From: Echinococcus granulosus
Lineage: Eukaryota > Platyhelminthes > Cestoda > Cyclophyllidea > Taeniidae
NCBI RefSeq assembly: GCF_000524195.1
Contig: NW_020170409.1
Coordinates: 417,710 to 481,709 of the forward strand
DNA length: 64,000 nucleotides
Reading direction: 5' to 3'
Shown: piece after piece, positions 23,615-37,700 of the stretch
How the letters are laid out: every line of letters starts with the position of its first letter
Position numbering within the stretch: position 1 is the first letter of the stretch
The notes under the pieces: model-generated
Told to the model about the DNA's origin: nothing
Databases searched by the model: none
Seen by the model: only the letters and a program-made list of their open reading frames with translations
Translations under genes and position numbers: made by a program

Positions 23615-26600
23615 CAGTTAGGGATTAGTGTCGGACATATAAAAAAGCTGGGGGATCGCTCATCATAAACACGAAATTTTATGTCTTATGAAATTATTTT
23701 TGCAGTTTTAATGCTTTTAATTAATCCGACAAAGTTGCAACCAGCAGTTGCTCAAAATGGGTAGAATTTCCGCCTTTTTAATAACCTCACATTTGCCCTG
23801 GCAATAAAAATGTGCATATTTTAGGGGGGAAAATGGTTTAGGTGATTAAAGTGGAACCATCAAGGGCTGCTTGTGTTGGAATTTGCCAACAAAAGCAACA
23901 CTTTTACGCGCTGCAGCCTCAAAATTGCCTCAAGACGATTAGAAATCGCGGCCCTGTTATCGATTGCGTGATACCATCCTTTTCGCATATCCAATAATCA
24001 ATATTCCTGATGAGTCACCTTGCGAAAAGCTCGTGATTTGCGGCCTTGCCTTGAGACTGCCTTAAGAAGGAAGGCTGCTTCGTAAATTGACATGAAGTCG
24101 GGGATCTCGACTTTCCATGAGGATAATTGATGAGTTCTGATGCCATCTGCGTTCATGGATGGTCATTCACTCCCACCACTAGTAATTAATCACTCAATGC
24201 CAGAATATGGAGTTTCGATTTGCTTTCTGGTTCGATTATTATCGAAAAAGATTAACTGAAATGAGGCAAAATTTGCTTTGTTATCTACCCAAATTTATCC
24301 TTAAACCGATTATCTCACACTCATGCCACAGGTTGCCAAATTCTGAAGTAAAATGTGAGGTTATTTTACTGAATTCTGCCACAGGATGATGTCAGACTCA
24401 CTAAAAATAGTGATGTAGTCAGAGTCCTTAGCCTGGAAAGCAAGAAAATTCCATGTAATGCAATACTGAGTGGGTCCATTTCAAAACAGTGCTGTATGAC
24501 ATCTTGCATTACTGCTGGTGAAAAAAGGCATCGCTACCCATGTGTTCGTCTATGTCTTGTGTTTCCGCACATCGCCTGAGCTAGTGATTACATAATTTAA
24601 CTTGGAACCCATTATTCGCTCATCTGGCCACTCGCGATGACACCATGCCTCATAACATATCAGAAATTATTTGATTGATTGATAAGTCTACACTCGAGGT
24701 TTTCCAAGTTAACTAATGTCCATGTTCCCGATCCTGGTCGAACTCAAAAAACTTTCAAGGTTACATACTTCGCATTATTTGACGAAATGATTATTGCAGG
24801 GGTACTCCATATTTAGATGGAAGGGAAGGGAAAAATCCGAGATTTGACACTTCCATCTTTGCAACAAATCCATCAAGCGATGTGGAATGCATTGCATAAT
24901 GCCCAGTTAGCGTTATTGTCCGCTCGCTCTCAAACTCACAGGTGCGTTGAAGCCGAAAGGAGGTGAGGAAAGAGACTTCAAAGGCATCATTTTACGGCCA
25001 CTGCTCATGCCGCGGACTGGAAAGAGGATGGGGCGGGTGCTTGACAAGGGGGTGGCAGAGGGCGCAGTGGGGCGTGCGTCCCCGTCCGCGCACTCGGGCC
25101 CATAATAAACGTTGATTAAATCAGGCAATAATCTCTCAGCGTAAGGGGATATTACTCTGTGAAAAGTAGCACATTTACATCCACAACCATAAATGTCTCA
25201 TTTCATCGTACTCGCAGTAGCAGCGGCGACGGCGGCTGCAGAGGCAGTGCAAGTCTGACGGAAGTCAAATCATCGGTCGAGGAGAGACACGTCGCGACTA
25301 GACTAGACCAGACTGGACAAGAATAATTGATCACTAGCTCTCCCCCACCTATTGGTCACCATGGTACTCTTTGTCCAGCTGTTCTTTCCACCTATCTCCA
25401 TGCCTATGTCGTAGACTATAAAAATTCCCTTTTGTTAAAATTGTGTCAAAGTTAATAGCTTTCCTAACCAAAAAGTGCTATCGACACTGTTGTCTTCCGT
25501 TCCTCTTTTCCATCAAAGTCTATTGATCTTGACATATTTGCCAGTTTTCTGGAACGTTCCAGTCACCTCTGAAGACCATTTAAAACAGCCGCATAGCTCT
25601 TTGCATATAATTCTGCTCCGTAAAACCCTCCTGTTGAGACGACACATGGACAAATTGGAATGCTTGATGAAGGGATCGTAGGAATACATCACTGTTATGC
25701 TGGTAATGATAGTGGACGCTCCCAAATGGTCGTGGGAATAGTTGCCAAAAGTTGACGTGGAGGCCGACATCTACGGAACCGAAAAGTCCAGCGTAGGATA
25801 AATAATTTTCCGTAACACAGATAGCAGGGTGTTCCTGTTATAAGTCAATAGAAGGTATAGCTATGTCTTTTTACTGTCATCCTGAAAGCCAAAATAGAGG
25901 ATTCGTTGTGACCAAAATGGCCTCTTATAAAGCCTCTCACAAAAGATTTTCCGGTGACCTTAGGAGACAACATGGACAAAGTGGAAGCAAATGCTTTTGA
26001 GAGCTGTAACTAGTTCGACACTAGCTGATGCCAACCACCTTCTTGGCAGAGGTAAGCTAAACTCGATTTCAAGATGCAGCTTTCTCTTGCCCTCTTCCTC
26101 TGCTATTCTGTTCGCTTTCACACAGCAATTTCATCACCACTGGATGCGATGCAATTCGCAAAATGGCAACAGAACCCAAAATTAAGGAAAAGTTTCTCCC
26201 TGGGAAGCGAAGAAAATGTATACATTGTTTTCGGGAAGTATTTATAAGCAAAAAGTGTTACATTAACGCCTTTTTTAAACTTAACAAATTGTATTTACTG
26301 AGTCAAAACAACCAACCAGTGGAGACTTGAAGAGGACTTCAATAGTTTAAGGGAGGGCTGCATATATATAGGAATGGGAAAGAGTTTGTTTTACGAACCG
26401 GAAAATAATTATGTAAGTGAATGTACAAAAACCTTTAGAGGATGTAGTCAGAAGGGAACATCATGAATGCCAGTGGTTTCTGTTTGACAAGGTGATGGAG
26501 GAATACTTGTTTCAATCTCACACCTGACTACACACCCCTTTTTAAGATATTCCTTAAATCGGGCTCCACGGTGGTGGTACGGAGCCTTGCTAATAGGGTA

Positions 26601-27479
26601 CGGGTTTTCTTAGTCACTGCTCTGGTTGACAGTAAAGCCAATTCCACTTTAGTAAACCTTACTGTTTCTTTTGGCAGTGCCAGACTTCCATTAGCTTGAG
26701 AATTCTAAATGGACTTTGAAAAACCAATTCCTGATGATAGCTTTGCAACTTTTACACTTTATTAGAAACTTTTTGTGATTACAAACTATGTTCATCATGT
26801 TATTAGCACAATAGCTCCTGCGACGCAAGTGACATGTGCCCTGTTCGGTCTGGATTGACGTAGTTCATTAATCCGCTGAATCTGTGGCCAGAGCAAGATA
26901 AGTCGGAACATCCACAACCAAACAATGTTGCCTATAGGGTGAATCTACATTAGGAATCTCAAGGTATAAACGTCTCCAAACAAAGCAAAATTATTAGTTG
27001 CTTTTGCTAAGATAACAGGAAGTAATTTGTCTGAATTTTACCATTGAACAACGCCATTTCGGCATCCCTCCTGGGTCTATAGTCCATCAGTCCTTCTGTA
27101 AGTTATTAATAGTACCTCCTTCACACTAATGTATACATAAAAGGTTCTAAAGAACTTGGGTGATAGGCGGTTGGGCCCCTTTGGGGGATTCCAACTTTGG
27201 AAAAAAAGACATGTTGCCCCACTTTTTGCAATCCCTGTTAATCCAACAACCCATTTACGGTAAGAATAACGATGATGAGTTTCATTGTGTTAAAGGAAAG
27301 TAGAGGCTAACAACAGCAATGATAAGCTGTCTGCGGTCAAATGGTGCTAAAAGGCTCCGCTAAACGGTAGGCATCCGGCATCCCAATAGTTGGTATTACC
27401 AAAGAAAGTTTTATAAATATCAACAAACGCAGACTTCACCACAGCATTTGCTATCTAGATCACCTTTTTTCCGTACTTT

Positions 27480-27872
27480 AACTTATGGATACATTCTGAA
27501 GTTCACCGCCTCATCATTATCAGCGCTACTGTCAGAAATGTAGCAAAAATTTGCACACGAAAACCAGATGTTAGGCCGTGTGTAAATTTCGGGCTTGGTG
27601 GTGGAGACCAACTGAATGGAATGTGCGACAAGCTGCCGTAGCGGCCGCCCTCCGGTCTACGGGCCATGGATTCCCGAATTCGACATCCGGTGTCGACGCA
27701 ATGAGGACGCCGGCGATGACAGTCTTTTGCTCTCACCTCTGGCCAGCCTTGCGCCTTTGTGCAATTTAAGCCCACATTTCCCTGGATGTAGCAGTGGGTA
27801 AGTACTCTTTGTCGAAACTGGTTCAATACAGGTCCGACAATCCATCGGTTTGGGAAGTTTTCAGTTTTGTTA
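27480..27872 (+). repeat. Dispersed repeat family 1, copy B
   Basis: Second copy of the element at 22263-22660, same orientation, about 5.2 kb apart start to start. Substitutions and small indels are spread over the whole length, so the pair is old. Edges are approximate. I could not see a target-site duplication or clear TG...CA termini. Confidence 0.75.
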
Positions 27873-30800
27873 TAACGACTGAGCCTTCCTCAAGGTCTGC
27901 CAGATTAATCCGTCTGCAATTCCTAATGTATCTCTTGGCATATTAAGCCCATTACAGTAGCATTCATCTCAGTGGAGTTTTATTTAGAAACGACAGAACT
28001 GTGGATTGACCAGAATGTCACAGCCTTTAATATAAACGTCAGATTACTTCTTTGCATATCCGCCAGTCGGGTCAAATCAACACACACCCAGCTAGAGGCA
28101 GATAGAGGGAGGGAGAAGGGGAGATGCACATGACCCTAGCCAGGGCTCAACACAATCCTCCGTTGGACTTGATTGACGGCTTATGAAAACACACACGGAC
28201 ACATTTCACAAGCTCATGGCGTGGGAGCGATTTCCTTCTTTTTTTTCCTTCCCTCTCTCCACCTGCTGCTCTTGCCATCGTGGTTGTGTTTGGGGTCGTG
28301 GGAGCCACTGATGGGGCTATTTTTTGTCTTTGGTGAATTGTTTACACTGTGATTTAGTCCGCCCGTTCATGTGACTCTGATTATCCATGGTCCTAACATT
28401 CCAGTCCTTTCACCTATACTATCGTGACAAAGATTTTTGCGTCTTATACGTCTTCGGATGATTTGTTAGCATAAAATTTGATGACGTTAGGGAGACACTT
28501 CAGTGAAAATCAGTATATGCAATGCGGTGGGGATAACATGCTAAACTGTGGGTACTCACAACACAAGGCAGAGCCACACTGGAGTAAATTGTAGTAAACG
28601 GAAGAGATCGAAGGATTTAATACCTCCGTATGATACAGAAAACTGATGGTAGCCCATTGCGGTGTTTAGTTCGCCCTTGAAGGAGTCATGAGGAGTCAAG
28701 GACAGGAACCAGGTTAATTATCAACTCACGCAAAAGCTGAGACCAGTAACAGAAGCAGGATGAGCACGGCTTGACAGCACTCTTGTAGAAGAGGAAAAGG
28801 CCCCAACTTTACAATGAAAAGGGTAATATTTGGGTCATCCCGTAAATGAATAGCGCCATGCTGGAGAATCGCTGCAATGCAGATTCTCTTTTCCATTTAC
28901 AGACTGACGAAGGATTTGAACTGCCAAGAAAAATGTCTTTGCAGGAGACTTTTCCTCAGACTCTAGTTCTATTTCCAAAGAGAGCCCTTCTTTCAAAATG
29001 GCACCTCAGTAATCTTCAAGACGCGCTGTTACTACTGAAATCCGTAGCCTTCTCGTTAATGAGTAGTCTTATTTCCGTTGCTGTCGTAGGGTTATTTCCA
29101 ACCCTTACTGCTACTACTACCACGGATAATGCGAAAATTTAGCATTTCAAGACTTTGAAAACAAGAGACGAATTTCGGCACTTCAGTATACAACTTTATG
29201 ATCTAGTTCAATAATTTACACCTCCGTCTCCTGCGTCTTATGTTAACCCTGGAGGGACAACTTAGAAACTTCACTTCACCTCAAGAGGTGTAATTTCTTG
29301 AGGGAAAAAGAAGTGAGCGAAGGAAGACGAAGTGTCTGCTCACAAGGCTAAGTTATTAATTAAGCCCAAACCCCACAGCAGTAGTCGTAGAGATACTGGT
29401 CACGAAAATATCGAACTCACGGGACACCTCAAGCATTACTTAACTGGCCGTCGCGATGGTGTCGAAGTTGCAGTTCGCTTACTGGCCGGGATTTGGAATT
29501 TTTGCAATGCCCAGGTCACATGGCTGCAAGGAAATGCAGCAGTGAGGTTTTGAAGGCACACTGACTGATAGGCGTTAGCGAATGCGAAAGGATTTTAGTC
29601 TAAGCAAAAAACTAGGCTTCTGTCTCCTTTAAAGAGCACCGCTTTCCGGATTAAAGGCAATTCTTCAAAATAACTTGTTTATTCTTTCCATCGGAGAGCC
29701 ATATACGTTCATGTAGACTACAAATAACACCACCGAGAGTTGGATAGGCGCCAGACAGTAAAAAAATACGCAGGGGCGGTGAGAAGAGTAATTGGTTAGT
29801 GAAAGCTACGCCATGTTATCGGCGTCTATTTTTCATCTAATCTACCTTGCACGAGCTTAGAACTTGGATTAATCCAAAGCGAATTGCAGCCACAGAGACA
29901 TGAGTGTCCTCATCATCTCCTTCGACACCCCATTAATAATGCCAACGCTTCTACATGCCTCAGACGATAACTGACTACCTCTTCGTCATTGGTGAATCCA
30001 TTTGGCATGCTTCAGGTCAGGAGTCCCATCGGTAACGATTTAAGGCGCGAGACCAATTTTCGACGCCTTGCCTCGGTACTGGTTGTAGTGCCGAATTAGA
30101 GGCGGCATCAAAAAGTGAAGTAAAGCAAAAAAATTAGTTGTCTCGGGTAATTTGCGTACGTCAATTAGGAGATTGAAGGGTGAATTAAAGTGGTGCGTGC
30201 GTAGGAAGAAGAGGTGTGGGCTGGGGGGCCCTGTGCGTGTACACACGCATCTGTCCGCAGATTTACCTGTCTGTTTGTGTCAAGTATGTGGAACATCAAC
30301 CAGCATTGGGCTAAAATATGTGCATGTGAGTAAAATGCATGAACGAATGAGTGATTTTATGTTGGGTTGGGTGTGTGTGTCCGAAACGTGCGTGAGCGCA
30401 CACACACACACACACGCGGGCGGCCGAACGGCCGAGAGCGCGGAAAACCTAATTTATGCGCCAGATCAAAGCTCACCGCCCCAATTGGTGGGGTGATTTA
30501 TCTACGCCTCCTGTTCTGGTGGTTTATTTATAACCAACTTGGGGTGATGTAACGAGTACTTGCAGAAAGAAGGCAACGCACACAATCCGACCACATGGAA
30601 TTGCAAAAGTACTTCCCACGGACTCTGGTATGCGTGTCCCCTCAAATGTGAGCTTCCCTGGACCTTTTAGGCCTCCGTTCTTAGCACAACAAAAGCAGAA
30701 ATGTTTGACGCACTTTATCGTCCACTTCGTAAATGCATTACTACTTTTACATTCGTGGTCAAGTTTCAAAATAAATGGCTGTAAAGCCTCAGTGTTTCTA

Positions 30801-31299
30801 TTCAAACTAAGATGCAATTAATTGACCATGGGAACTACAAAAAAAACCCAAAAGTACGACCCAAACGATGAAAGGCTTCAATTTTGTTTAGGGGTGCAGG
30901 CGTAATGCGATCGTATGACCCGTCCATTACGGACACGATGAACTTACAATGGAAGGGCATTAGCAATGCACACTTAGGCTTCAGATGCGTACTTTCTGAT
31001 GGTCCCATTATCTGAGAGATTTTATACCATTTGTGGGAAGATGCTGAAAGCCAGGCGATGCTTCACATCGGATCTACTGCATATGCTATTCACTTTTCGT
31101 GGGAATATCATAATGTCAGATCGTGATATGATAATGTGAGCTGTTTTCCAATGACAACTTTTATTCGTTCAAACCTGACCTCTCTCCAGTGCCTGCTATT
31201 ATGCACGATTCCATATTGCGCTAGTTGCCAAGATTCGACGCGGTTTTGAAGGTCCTTCTATCTCCACAGATTCAGATCTCCAAAGAGTAGAGCAATGTA
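27873..31299. other. Gene-free region
   Basis: No supported gene. The most notable content is a GT run at 30371-30380 facing a CA run at 30399-30415, with GTGCG-TGAG-CGCAC between them, which together form an inverted repeat. The open frames at 28846-29142 and 29332-29553 show no domain, no splice support and no recognisable family. Confidence 0.55.
30371..30415. repeat. GT/CA inverted dinucleotide repeat
   Basis: Five GT units, then about 18 bp, then eight CA units. The inner spacer itself contains a 5-bp stem (GTGCG...CGCAC) with a TGAG loop, so the whole block can fold as a hairpin. Alternating purine-pyrimidine sequence of this kind also favours Z-DNA. Confidence 0.9.
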
Positions 31300-31700
31300 T
31301 TGCCCGAGTTGACCCTTTAAGATTTTGGAAGACATAAGTCTACCGGATGCTTTATTATCAACTCACCAGGCGATTAGTAGTATTACACTGACATTGTCAG
31401 AGTTTCATACCACCAAAGTAGGGACCGAACCAGAAGAGACTGAAAGGACTTGCAATGCGAGTAAATGCCCGGCTCCATAGGCGACATCAAACACTTACCA
31501 CTTAATCAGATCGTTCATTCAGTCTGTTGCGGTGGGAATACGTGCCTAAAAGCAGTTTTTTTTCTCCTAACCAATTGATTGAGTGAGATCTTGGATAGTC
31601 GTGCACAGTTTTGTAGGTGAGATGCAACCTAGGCCTACCGGAAGTGAAATAATTACTGTTAACCACCGCACCACAAACCATGTACCAGACACTGACACAC
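31300..31700 (+). repeat. Dispersed repeat family 2, copy A (edges approximate)
   Basis: The core around 31405-31530 aligns with 49290-49420 in the same orientation. Shared words in order are CACCAAA, GGGACCGAA, TGAAAGG-CTT, TAAATG-CC, and GATCGTT followed by TCTGT. Farther right both copies share ACAACCCTCAC. No coding capacity is seen. Family unknown. Confidence 0.5.
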
Positions 31701-34700
31701 AACCCTCACGTGATTGATCACATGACGCACCACGGCGGTTCGGTCTAGACAGCAAAACGCTGAAATATGCTTCACCGCCCTCGCCGTCTGTTGTCGGCAC
31801 AGCAGTGCCAACACTTATTAAGACGCAGTGTAACCCTGCGAACCAGTAATTTCGGGAAGGCTTCGGCAAACCGTTCCAGGTGGTAAGATGGTTATTTGAT
31901 AAGTTTTTGTTCCGACATGAGAGTTGGAGATAGTAAGGCAGTATTTACGTGGTGGTGTATGGTACGCCTTTTTTTGCCTTGGGCACAGGTTTTTACTTTG
32001 CGTAAGCACTATTTTAACTTGCGTAGAAGGTGGTAAATGCCTTCTTTACTTGGCTACAATAAGGTTCCATTAAGATAACTTTTGAATTGGCTTTCGCAAC
32101 AAATCAAATTACTCATAACCCCGATAGTGTATTTATCAGTGACGTTGATTCCAATCCTGCCATAGAAATCGACGGAAACAAGGATCTGTGCCACTTGCGT
32201 GGAGGCCGTAGCATGATTTGTATGCGAGCCCCCTAATATCATCCATAAGCCAAGTAAATATCATTCTGCCACTACACTGGAGGCCTCCAGAAGGAGTATC
32301 AGGCACGAAAAGCATGCTCGTCTTGAGGTAGGTGGCGGCAGTAATGATGGCGCTGTGTGTGTAGGTGGCGTCAGTTATCCGCCACGTGTGCTGGCTCCAA
32401 AGGCCAAAAAGAGACGCCAGCGAAGTCCGCAAAGTGGTAATTGGTGACGCCACTTCACTTCTCATTTCTTCATGCGGCGCCGCTCACACAATCACTCACA
32501 CTGAATGCAGGGATTTGCTGTAGGTACCTTCCAATAAAATTGTTCACTCGTCTTACTCTGGATGCCTAAGTATCTCCTCTTTTCCAACCTATTGTTCCTA
32601 TTTTAAACCAACAATGTGTAATTGATTTCTCAAAAAAAAACCTTAGAACTTTTATTTCGGGAAATAGAGGCTCCACTTGAGTATCCTTTCAGGACGACTA
32701 ATATTCAATGGAGCCTCGAATTCCAGAGACCATCCTACTGCCATCAATCAAAGTGGCATTGCGTTGAAATGAGTTAAATTGGCCAATTTCGCTTTCAGTA
32801 GGTTAATGCTGTTTGATACGAGGGGCTAATATAAAGTGCTGACCTCTTTTGGAACAGCCAAACATGTTTTTACTTTTACAAGTGGACATGGAAAGAGAAA
32901 TTGACTTTTGCGAAAATTCAAGGACAAGTGAAATTCTGTGGACATTTGCGGGAAAAACATAATGGAATTCTCTTCAACTTCTCTTCCTAAATGTGTTTGT
33001 GTTCGAGGCCTCACAAGTTCCGACAAATGGCAAAAGTCGGGGAGCGAAAAGGGTCCTCAAAATTCTCACACCAATCACACGTGCATCTTCAAAGGCGAGG
33101 AGGCTTGAATGGCCACGAGAGCGCTCATATAATTAGGGGCTATAAAGTGGTCTCGCGAAGGGACAGGATGACAATAGGCACTACGGTGACACAATTTGCA
33201 TAAATCTCGGAGGGATGAGAGGTAGGGGAAGGCAGATAAGGAATGTTTCCCACGCAAAAGCACTGACTGTGTCGTAAAATAGGAAAAAAAGATTTTTTAC
33301 GATCAGCCGCCTTATAAAGACGAGGTTTGTAGTGGGCAGCCCTGGGGATACATTCACATTCAAGAGAATTCCCCCACCTCCCACCTCTGCACCCTTTCAA
33401 TAATGACAGCACTGCGAAACTATATATCTCTTTGATGTCAGCCATTGAGTGGCCAGTGTAGAAACCCTGTAAAATACATTAGCAAAAAGTTTCGGAAATA
33501 GTTCAATAAACCATGAAACTTGAAGTTATTAATCAAAATTTATTTCACTCTTTATAAAGTAGACAACCTTTCTGCTTGAGGTACCTTTTATTTATCTCAT
33601 CACGTATTTTGTAAAATTATTTTCCAAAAATTTGTAATAAATTTACTTGTGAAGGCGATGCTTACTAAGTGAAGACATTAGACAGCAGTGGAGTTAATGA
33701 TTACTGTACTGTCTTAAGGAGCAACAATTATCATGCAATTCTGTGGATAACGGTCAGCACCTGAAAGACGTGTCCATACGGTAGAGATACTATCATCCAA
33801 TTTTGGAATGAATGAAAGGGGGCTAAAAAGCTCTTTGCAATTGGCATTCTTCGGCGTAACGACGAAACGACGGTTCTGTCAGAATGCATGATTTAGTTGC
33901 CTTTTTTCTGGCAGGCCAACTATTTTCCCAGTTTAAAAATAAAAACAGTCAATCACGCTGCAAAACTTAGGCATAAATAACAGAAAAGGGGGGCAAGACA
34001 AAGTTCCACCATATACTGGACATTGAGCACAAATTCACATAGGTTATCATCTAAAAATTCTCCCTCGTTAAGTGGGAGTTACTTAAAAAGTGGCTGTGTT
34101 GCTGAGGCAGAGTACTTTGCATAGTCAGCCGTCAGCAGGAAAGAACCTTGTAACTTGGTTTACACAAGCTGCAGAATGACTGTTACAGCGATTAAAGGAA
34201 AGCTAGCTGACTGGCTGGCTGACCACATAGTAAAAGTGCTCACTGCATTATAAAAGTTGTTTAAGAATCAAGCAATACTGCGTAAAAGTCACGGGAAGAT
34301 GGCGAATTGCGGATACTGTGCTCCCATCTTTCCACCCCAGCCATTCCGGCCAATGAGGCGTAGGCATTCAAGTCGGATGCTCTCCTCAACCATCCTTCGG
34401 CTGACTGTTTAATTTCACTAAAAATGGAAGATGAGCAACTTTCTGCCGTAAAGCCCAAGTCCCACCCGCATCGTCCACAAGGCGAATATTGCCTCCTCGT
34501 TTTTTAGAAGTTAAAATCCCTGTAGATTAGGTGAGGCGTTTTTTGGAGATAAACCGCTTAACTCCTCACTGTCACGAAGGCCATTTCTTGTCTGGTGAAC
34601 TCACTTTTACTGCGGCGAAATAATTTTATTTTAAACAGTGCTGAGAATTTATTTCACAAAAGCTGAATGTGGGATGGAAATCCGCTTATACTTGAATTGA

Positions 34701-37700
34701 GGAGTTGAGTAAATATTCGGGAAATGAGCAGAAATATATAGCTTTTTAAGTCTATTTTTACAAGAGTCTGAGTCTTCTAACAAAGTATAACTCCCTAAAA
34801 TTTGTGCTGCTGGTTTTTTCAGAAGTGAAGTCAAGCATGTTCAGCCCATGCATTGTTAATTGGAGTGCTAGTCCCCCAAACCCTCCGTCCCTACGTCCCC
34901 ACACACGCACACTTCTAGGCAACATTTTGGGAGCCATTTGGGCTTGTGTCTTCCAATTATCTGTGGCGCCAGGGATTTATTGTTGTGGCCTATTGCTACC
35001 TTCAGACCTTGAAAGCTTAATGGGAGCAAAACCATCAAAATCCGTTCCCCTCCGAGACTCCACATCGACCTGTTACAACGAGGGCGACTTTGGGGCAAAT
35101 CAAGAGATTTCCGACATCAACTGGAATGATGTCATGGCAGCGGTTCATGTAACATGACTTCGTCTGACCAGAAGTTAAAGCTTGCGGTTGTTTGTTTTAG
35201 AATACTCTTCAATGCTAAAAATAATAAAATGTTATTTGATTTTGACAACTGTCTGGGATGTCTATTTATGTATTTTATAGTAAAATAAATTATCCATGCC
35301 GGTTTGTCCAACTACGTGTCCAGGGTAAGCGGAGGTAAACAAACACAATCCAAACGAACAAAATCCTGATCTCATTGGATAAACTACCACATCTATGTAG
35401 CATGGAGGGTCGCCCTCTTCCCCTGAGCCTGAATTTGGGGGGAACTTACAACAGAAGGACTATCAGGGCCGCATCCACATTCATCAATCATTGCCATTTC
35501 ATAGTCGGCTGTGTGATTGACAATGCAGAATTGAGATCAGATTTTAACGAAGTAAAAAATTTCTTTATGAATTTGTTATGATCTAAAGTCACAACATCCT
35601 CCTTTCCCAAGTTGTCATGCGTCAAACTTTTGTACTAGCAGAGATCGGCTGACGGATTTCGACCTCCAACAGAGTATCTTTTCGTCCGGGCTATTCACCA
35701 AATGAATCCACCTGATCCCAGTACGCCTTATGCTGACTGCAGTATTAATGAACTCCAAGTAAATATATGGCAGGTACTTCCTCTGGGAAAGTAGGTCACA
35801 TGCCCTCCATGATGCGAATCCATCTCGATTCCTGACGTATGGCACCAGAACTGTGTGTAGTGAGGCGATAGTCATTTTATTAATATACTCAATTGCGTGG
35901 ACCCTTAATTTTTCATTGTGTCATGCCGTACTTTTTGTGCTCATTTCCTCCCAACCCAGGTACATATTAAAAAGTAAACCCTTTTCCTAAATGACGTGTC
36001 TTTTTTACTTCTTCAATGACAAATCGAGACACCATACAAAATTGGCGAAAAAATACTTTTTCCAGAACCTATTACAGTTCATTTGTAATTGTGAAGGCCA
36101 TCCTTTATCATAGCCAAATTTATTATTTTAAAACTAAAACAGAGGATAGGTTCCAAAAAGGTGGAGCTAATTGGGGGTCCTGCGGGGTAAACCGTGGCCA
36201 CACGTGGTCCTTCCTAAGTACTAACAGTGCATGCAGAAAAAGATCTGCAGCTGTACTTTTTAAGGTAAGTGAAATTCTTCCGCTATGCTAATCAAATGGG
36301 GTAATCCACCCCTTACAACTTTTTATCCAGTTTAATTATCATAAGTAATAAATTCGCTGTGTTTTTGGTTTGATCGGGGTTAATTTGGCTTGAAGAGTTG
36401 ATTAAGGTTTTAACCATTGACTGAGACGTTGGCGAGAGAAAAAGAATGAATAAGCGAACACAAAGGAGATTAAGATGACAGGTGATTGACACTCCACCAA
36501 TGAATCAAACGATAGATTGAGCTAGCAGAGATGTAGCATAAATAAACTTGCCTGTCTCACCATCTAGGAGATTAAAAGTCGTTTCTGTGTGAATTTTAGG
36601 CCAAGCAGTGGTGTAACTTTTAAGGGGCAATCGTTTACAAAAAAATAACAAAAATTTACCATCTGCTCTTGCCTCTCATCGCGATTATGAATTACCTTCA
36701 CAGGTTTTCACTTTCCTTATAGTTCTAATTGTTCTACTTCGAAGAGGTGGGAAGTATTTTGCCAGGCTCATATATGCGTAATTCTATGGAGGAGATCGCG
36801 ATCAATCTTTGTTAGGAGCGGTAGTCCAGTAATACCCGAAAACTCCGGATAAGTCGTTGATTCTCTTATATTCAGAGGTGTTTTGCCTAAGGGCAACGTG
36901 TACTTAGGTCGCATGTTTTACCACGCCAGCTCCTCGGTCAGGCCACCATCTCGGTAGTATGGCCTTCCGCTCATATCCGTGCTGGTAACAGCCTACTACC
37001 CATTTCATGTATATTGCGGCGTCTTCAAAGGTGGCTTCGGCCCTCATATTTTTCTCAATAACCTTATAATGAACGTATAGAGAAGCTGAAAGGCCAGAAC
37101 TAAGAAGCAGTGGATTGGCGTGCTCATCCAACTCCACCACAGATCAAAACAAGCATCTATGTTCCGTAACTGGTTACTTTGGAGTCGGGAAAATCGTTTT
37201 TTAGTAACTATACCCCTCTTGCTCCTCTCCACTTGAGTATAAATTAAGCTGCATCAGAATTGCGTTGAAATCATGTTTTTAACATCCGAATAACTGCCAT
37301 TTCTATCACAACCGAATAGGAATTAGGGCTCCAACTCCATTTGAAACACTTTGTTCTGTTAGTGTTTACCACAAAGGAAGAAGACTTGTGAATACGTAGC
37401 AGTTCAGAGGATTCCGGGAAATTTTACAATACGGTGATGATACTCTCAGCCTCACGGTGGTAGGGTACTTGATTGAATAGTTTGAAGGCGCTAGAGGAGC
37501 TGCTATAATTGACCTTCTCCCGCCCCCGCCCGGCTGGCTCAGCCCTCGTTCCAGTGAACGTTCACCCAGTGCGTGAAACGTCTAAACCTGGCTGAATGTT
37601 TGACTCATAACCTTTGGTGAAGTTGCATTAGACGACAACTTTTTTCGCCACGGACATTCAAGCATGCTTACACTTCCAAAAATCCGTCGAGCACTGGCTA

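Larger units (their letters stand above)
22661..27479. other. Gene-free spacer between the two family-1 repeats
   Basis: About 4.8 kb without a supported gene. It contains an AGCC tetranucleotide run (23013-23030), a CT run (23075-23087), a C-run (23165-23172), a GA run (23602-23614), and a cluster with ATCGAT, AATCAATATT and an AP-1-type TGAGTCA near 23959-24017. No gag, protease, reverse transcriptase or integrase motif is seen, so the flanking direct repeats do not enclose a recognisable retrotransposon. Confidence 0.55.

Noticed and set aside
22263..27872. A complete LTR retrotransposon bounded by the family-1 repeats
   Set aside because: No gag, protease, reverse transcriptase or integrase motif lies between them, there are no clear LTR ends, and divergence is high.
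33761..33785. TGAAAGACG, as in the 5' end of miR-71
   Set aside because: The remaining bases do not match and no star arm is present.
36788..36806. GAGATCGCGAT, as in the bantam microRNA
   Set aside because: The first base and the 3' half differ, and no complementary arm is seen within 100 bases.
36904..37140. 78-codon minus-strand frame with fairly even composition
   Set aside because: No homolog recognised, no convincing splice sites, and a length expected by chance in 64 kb.
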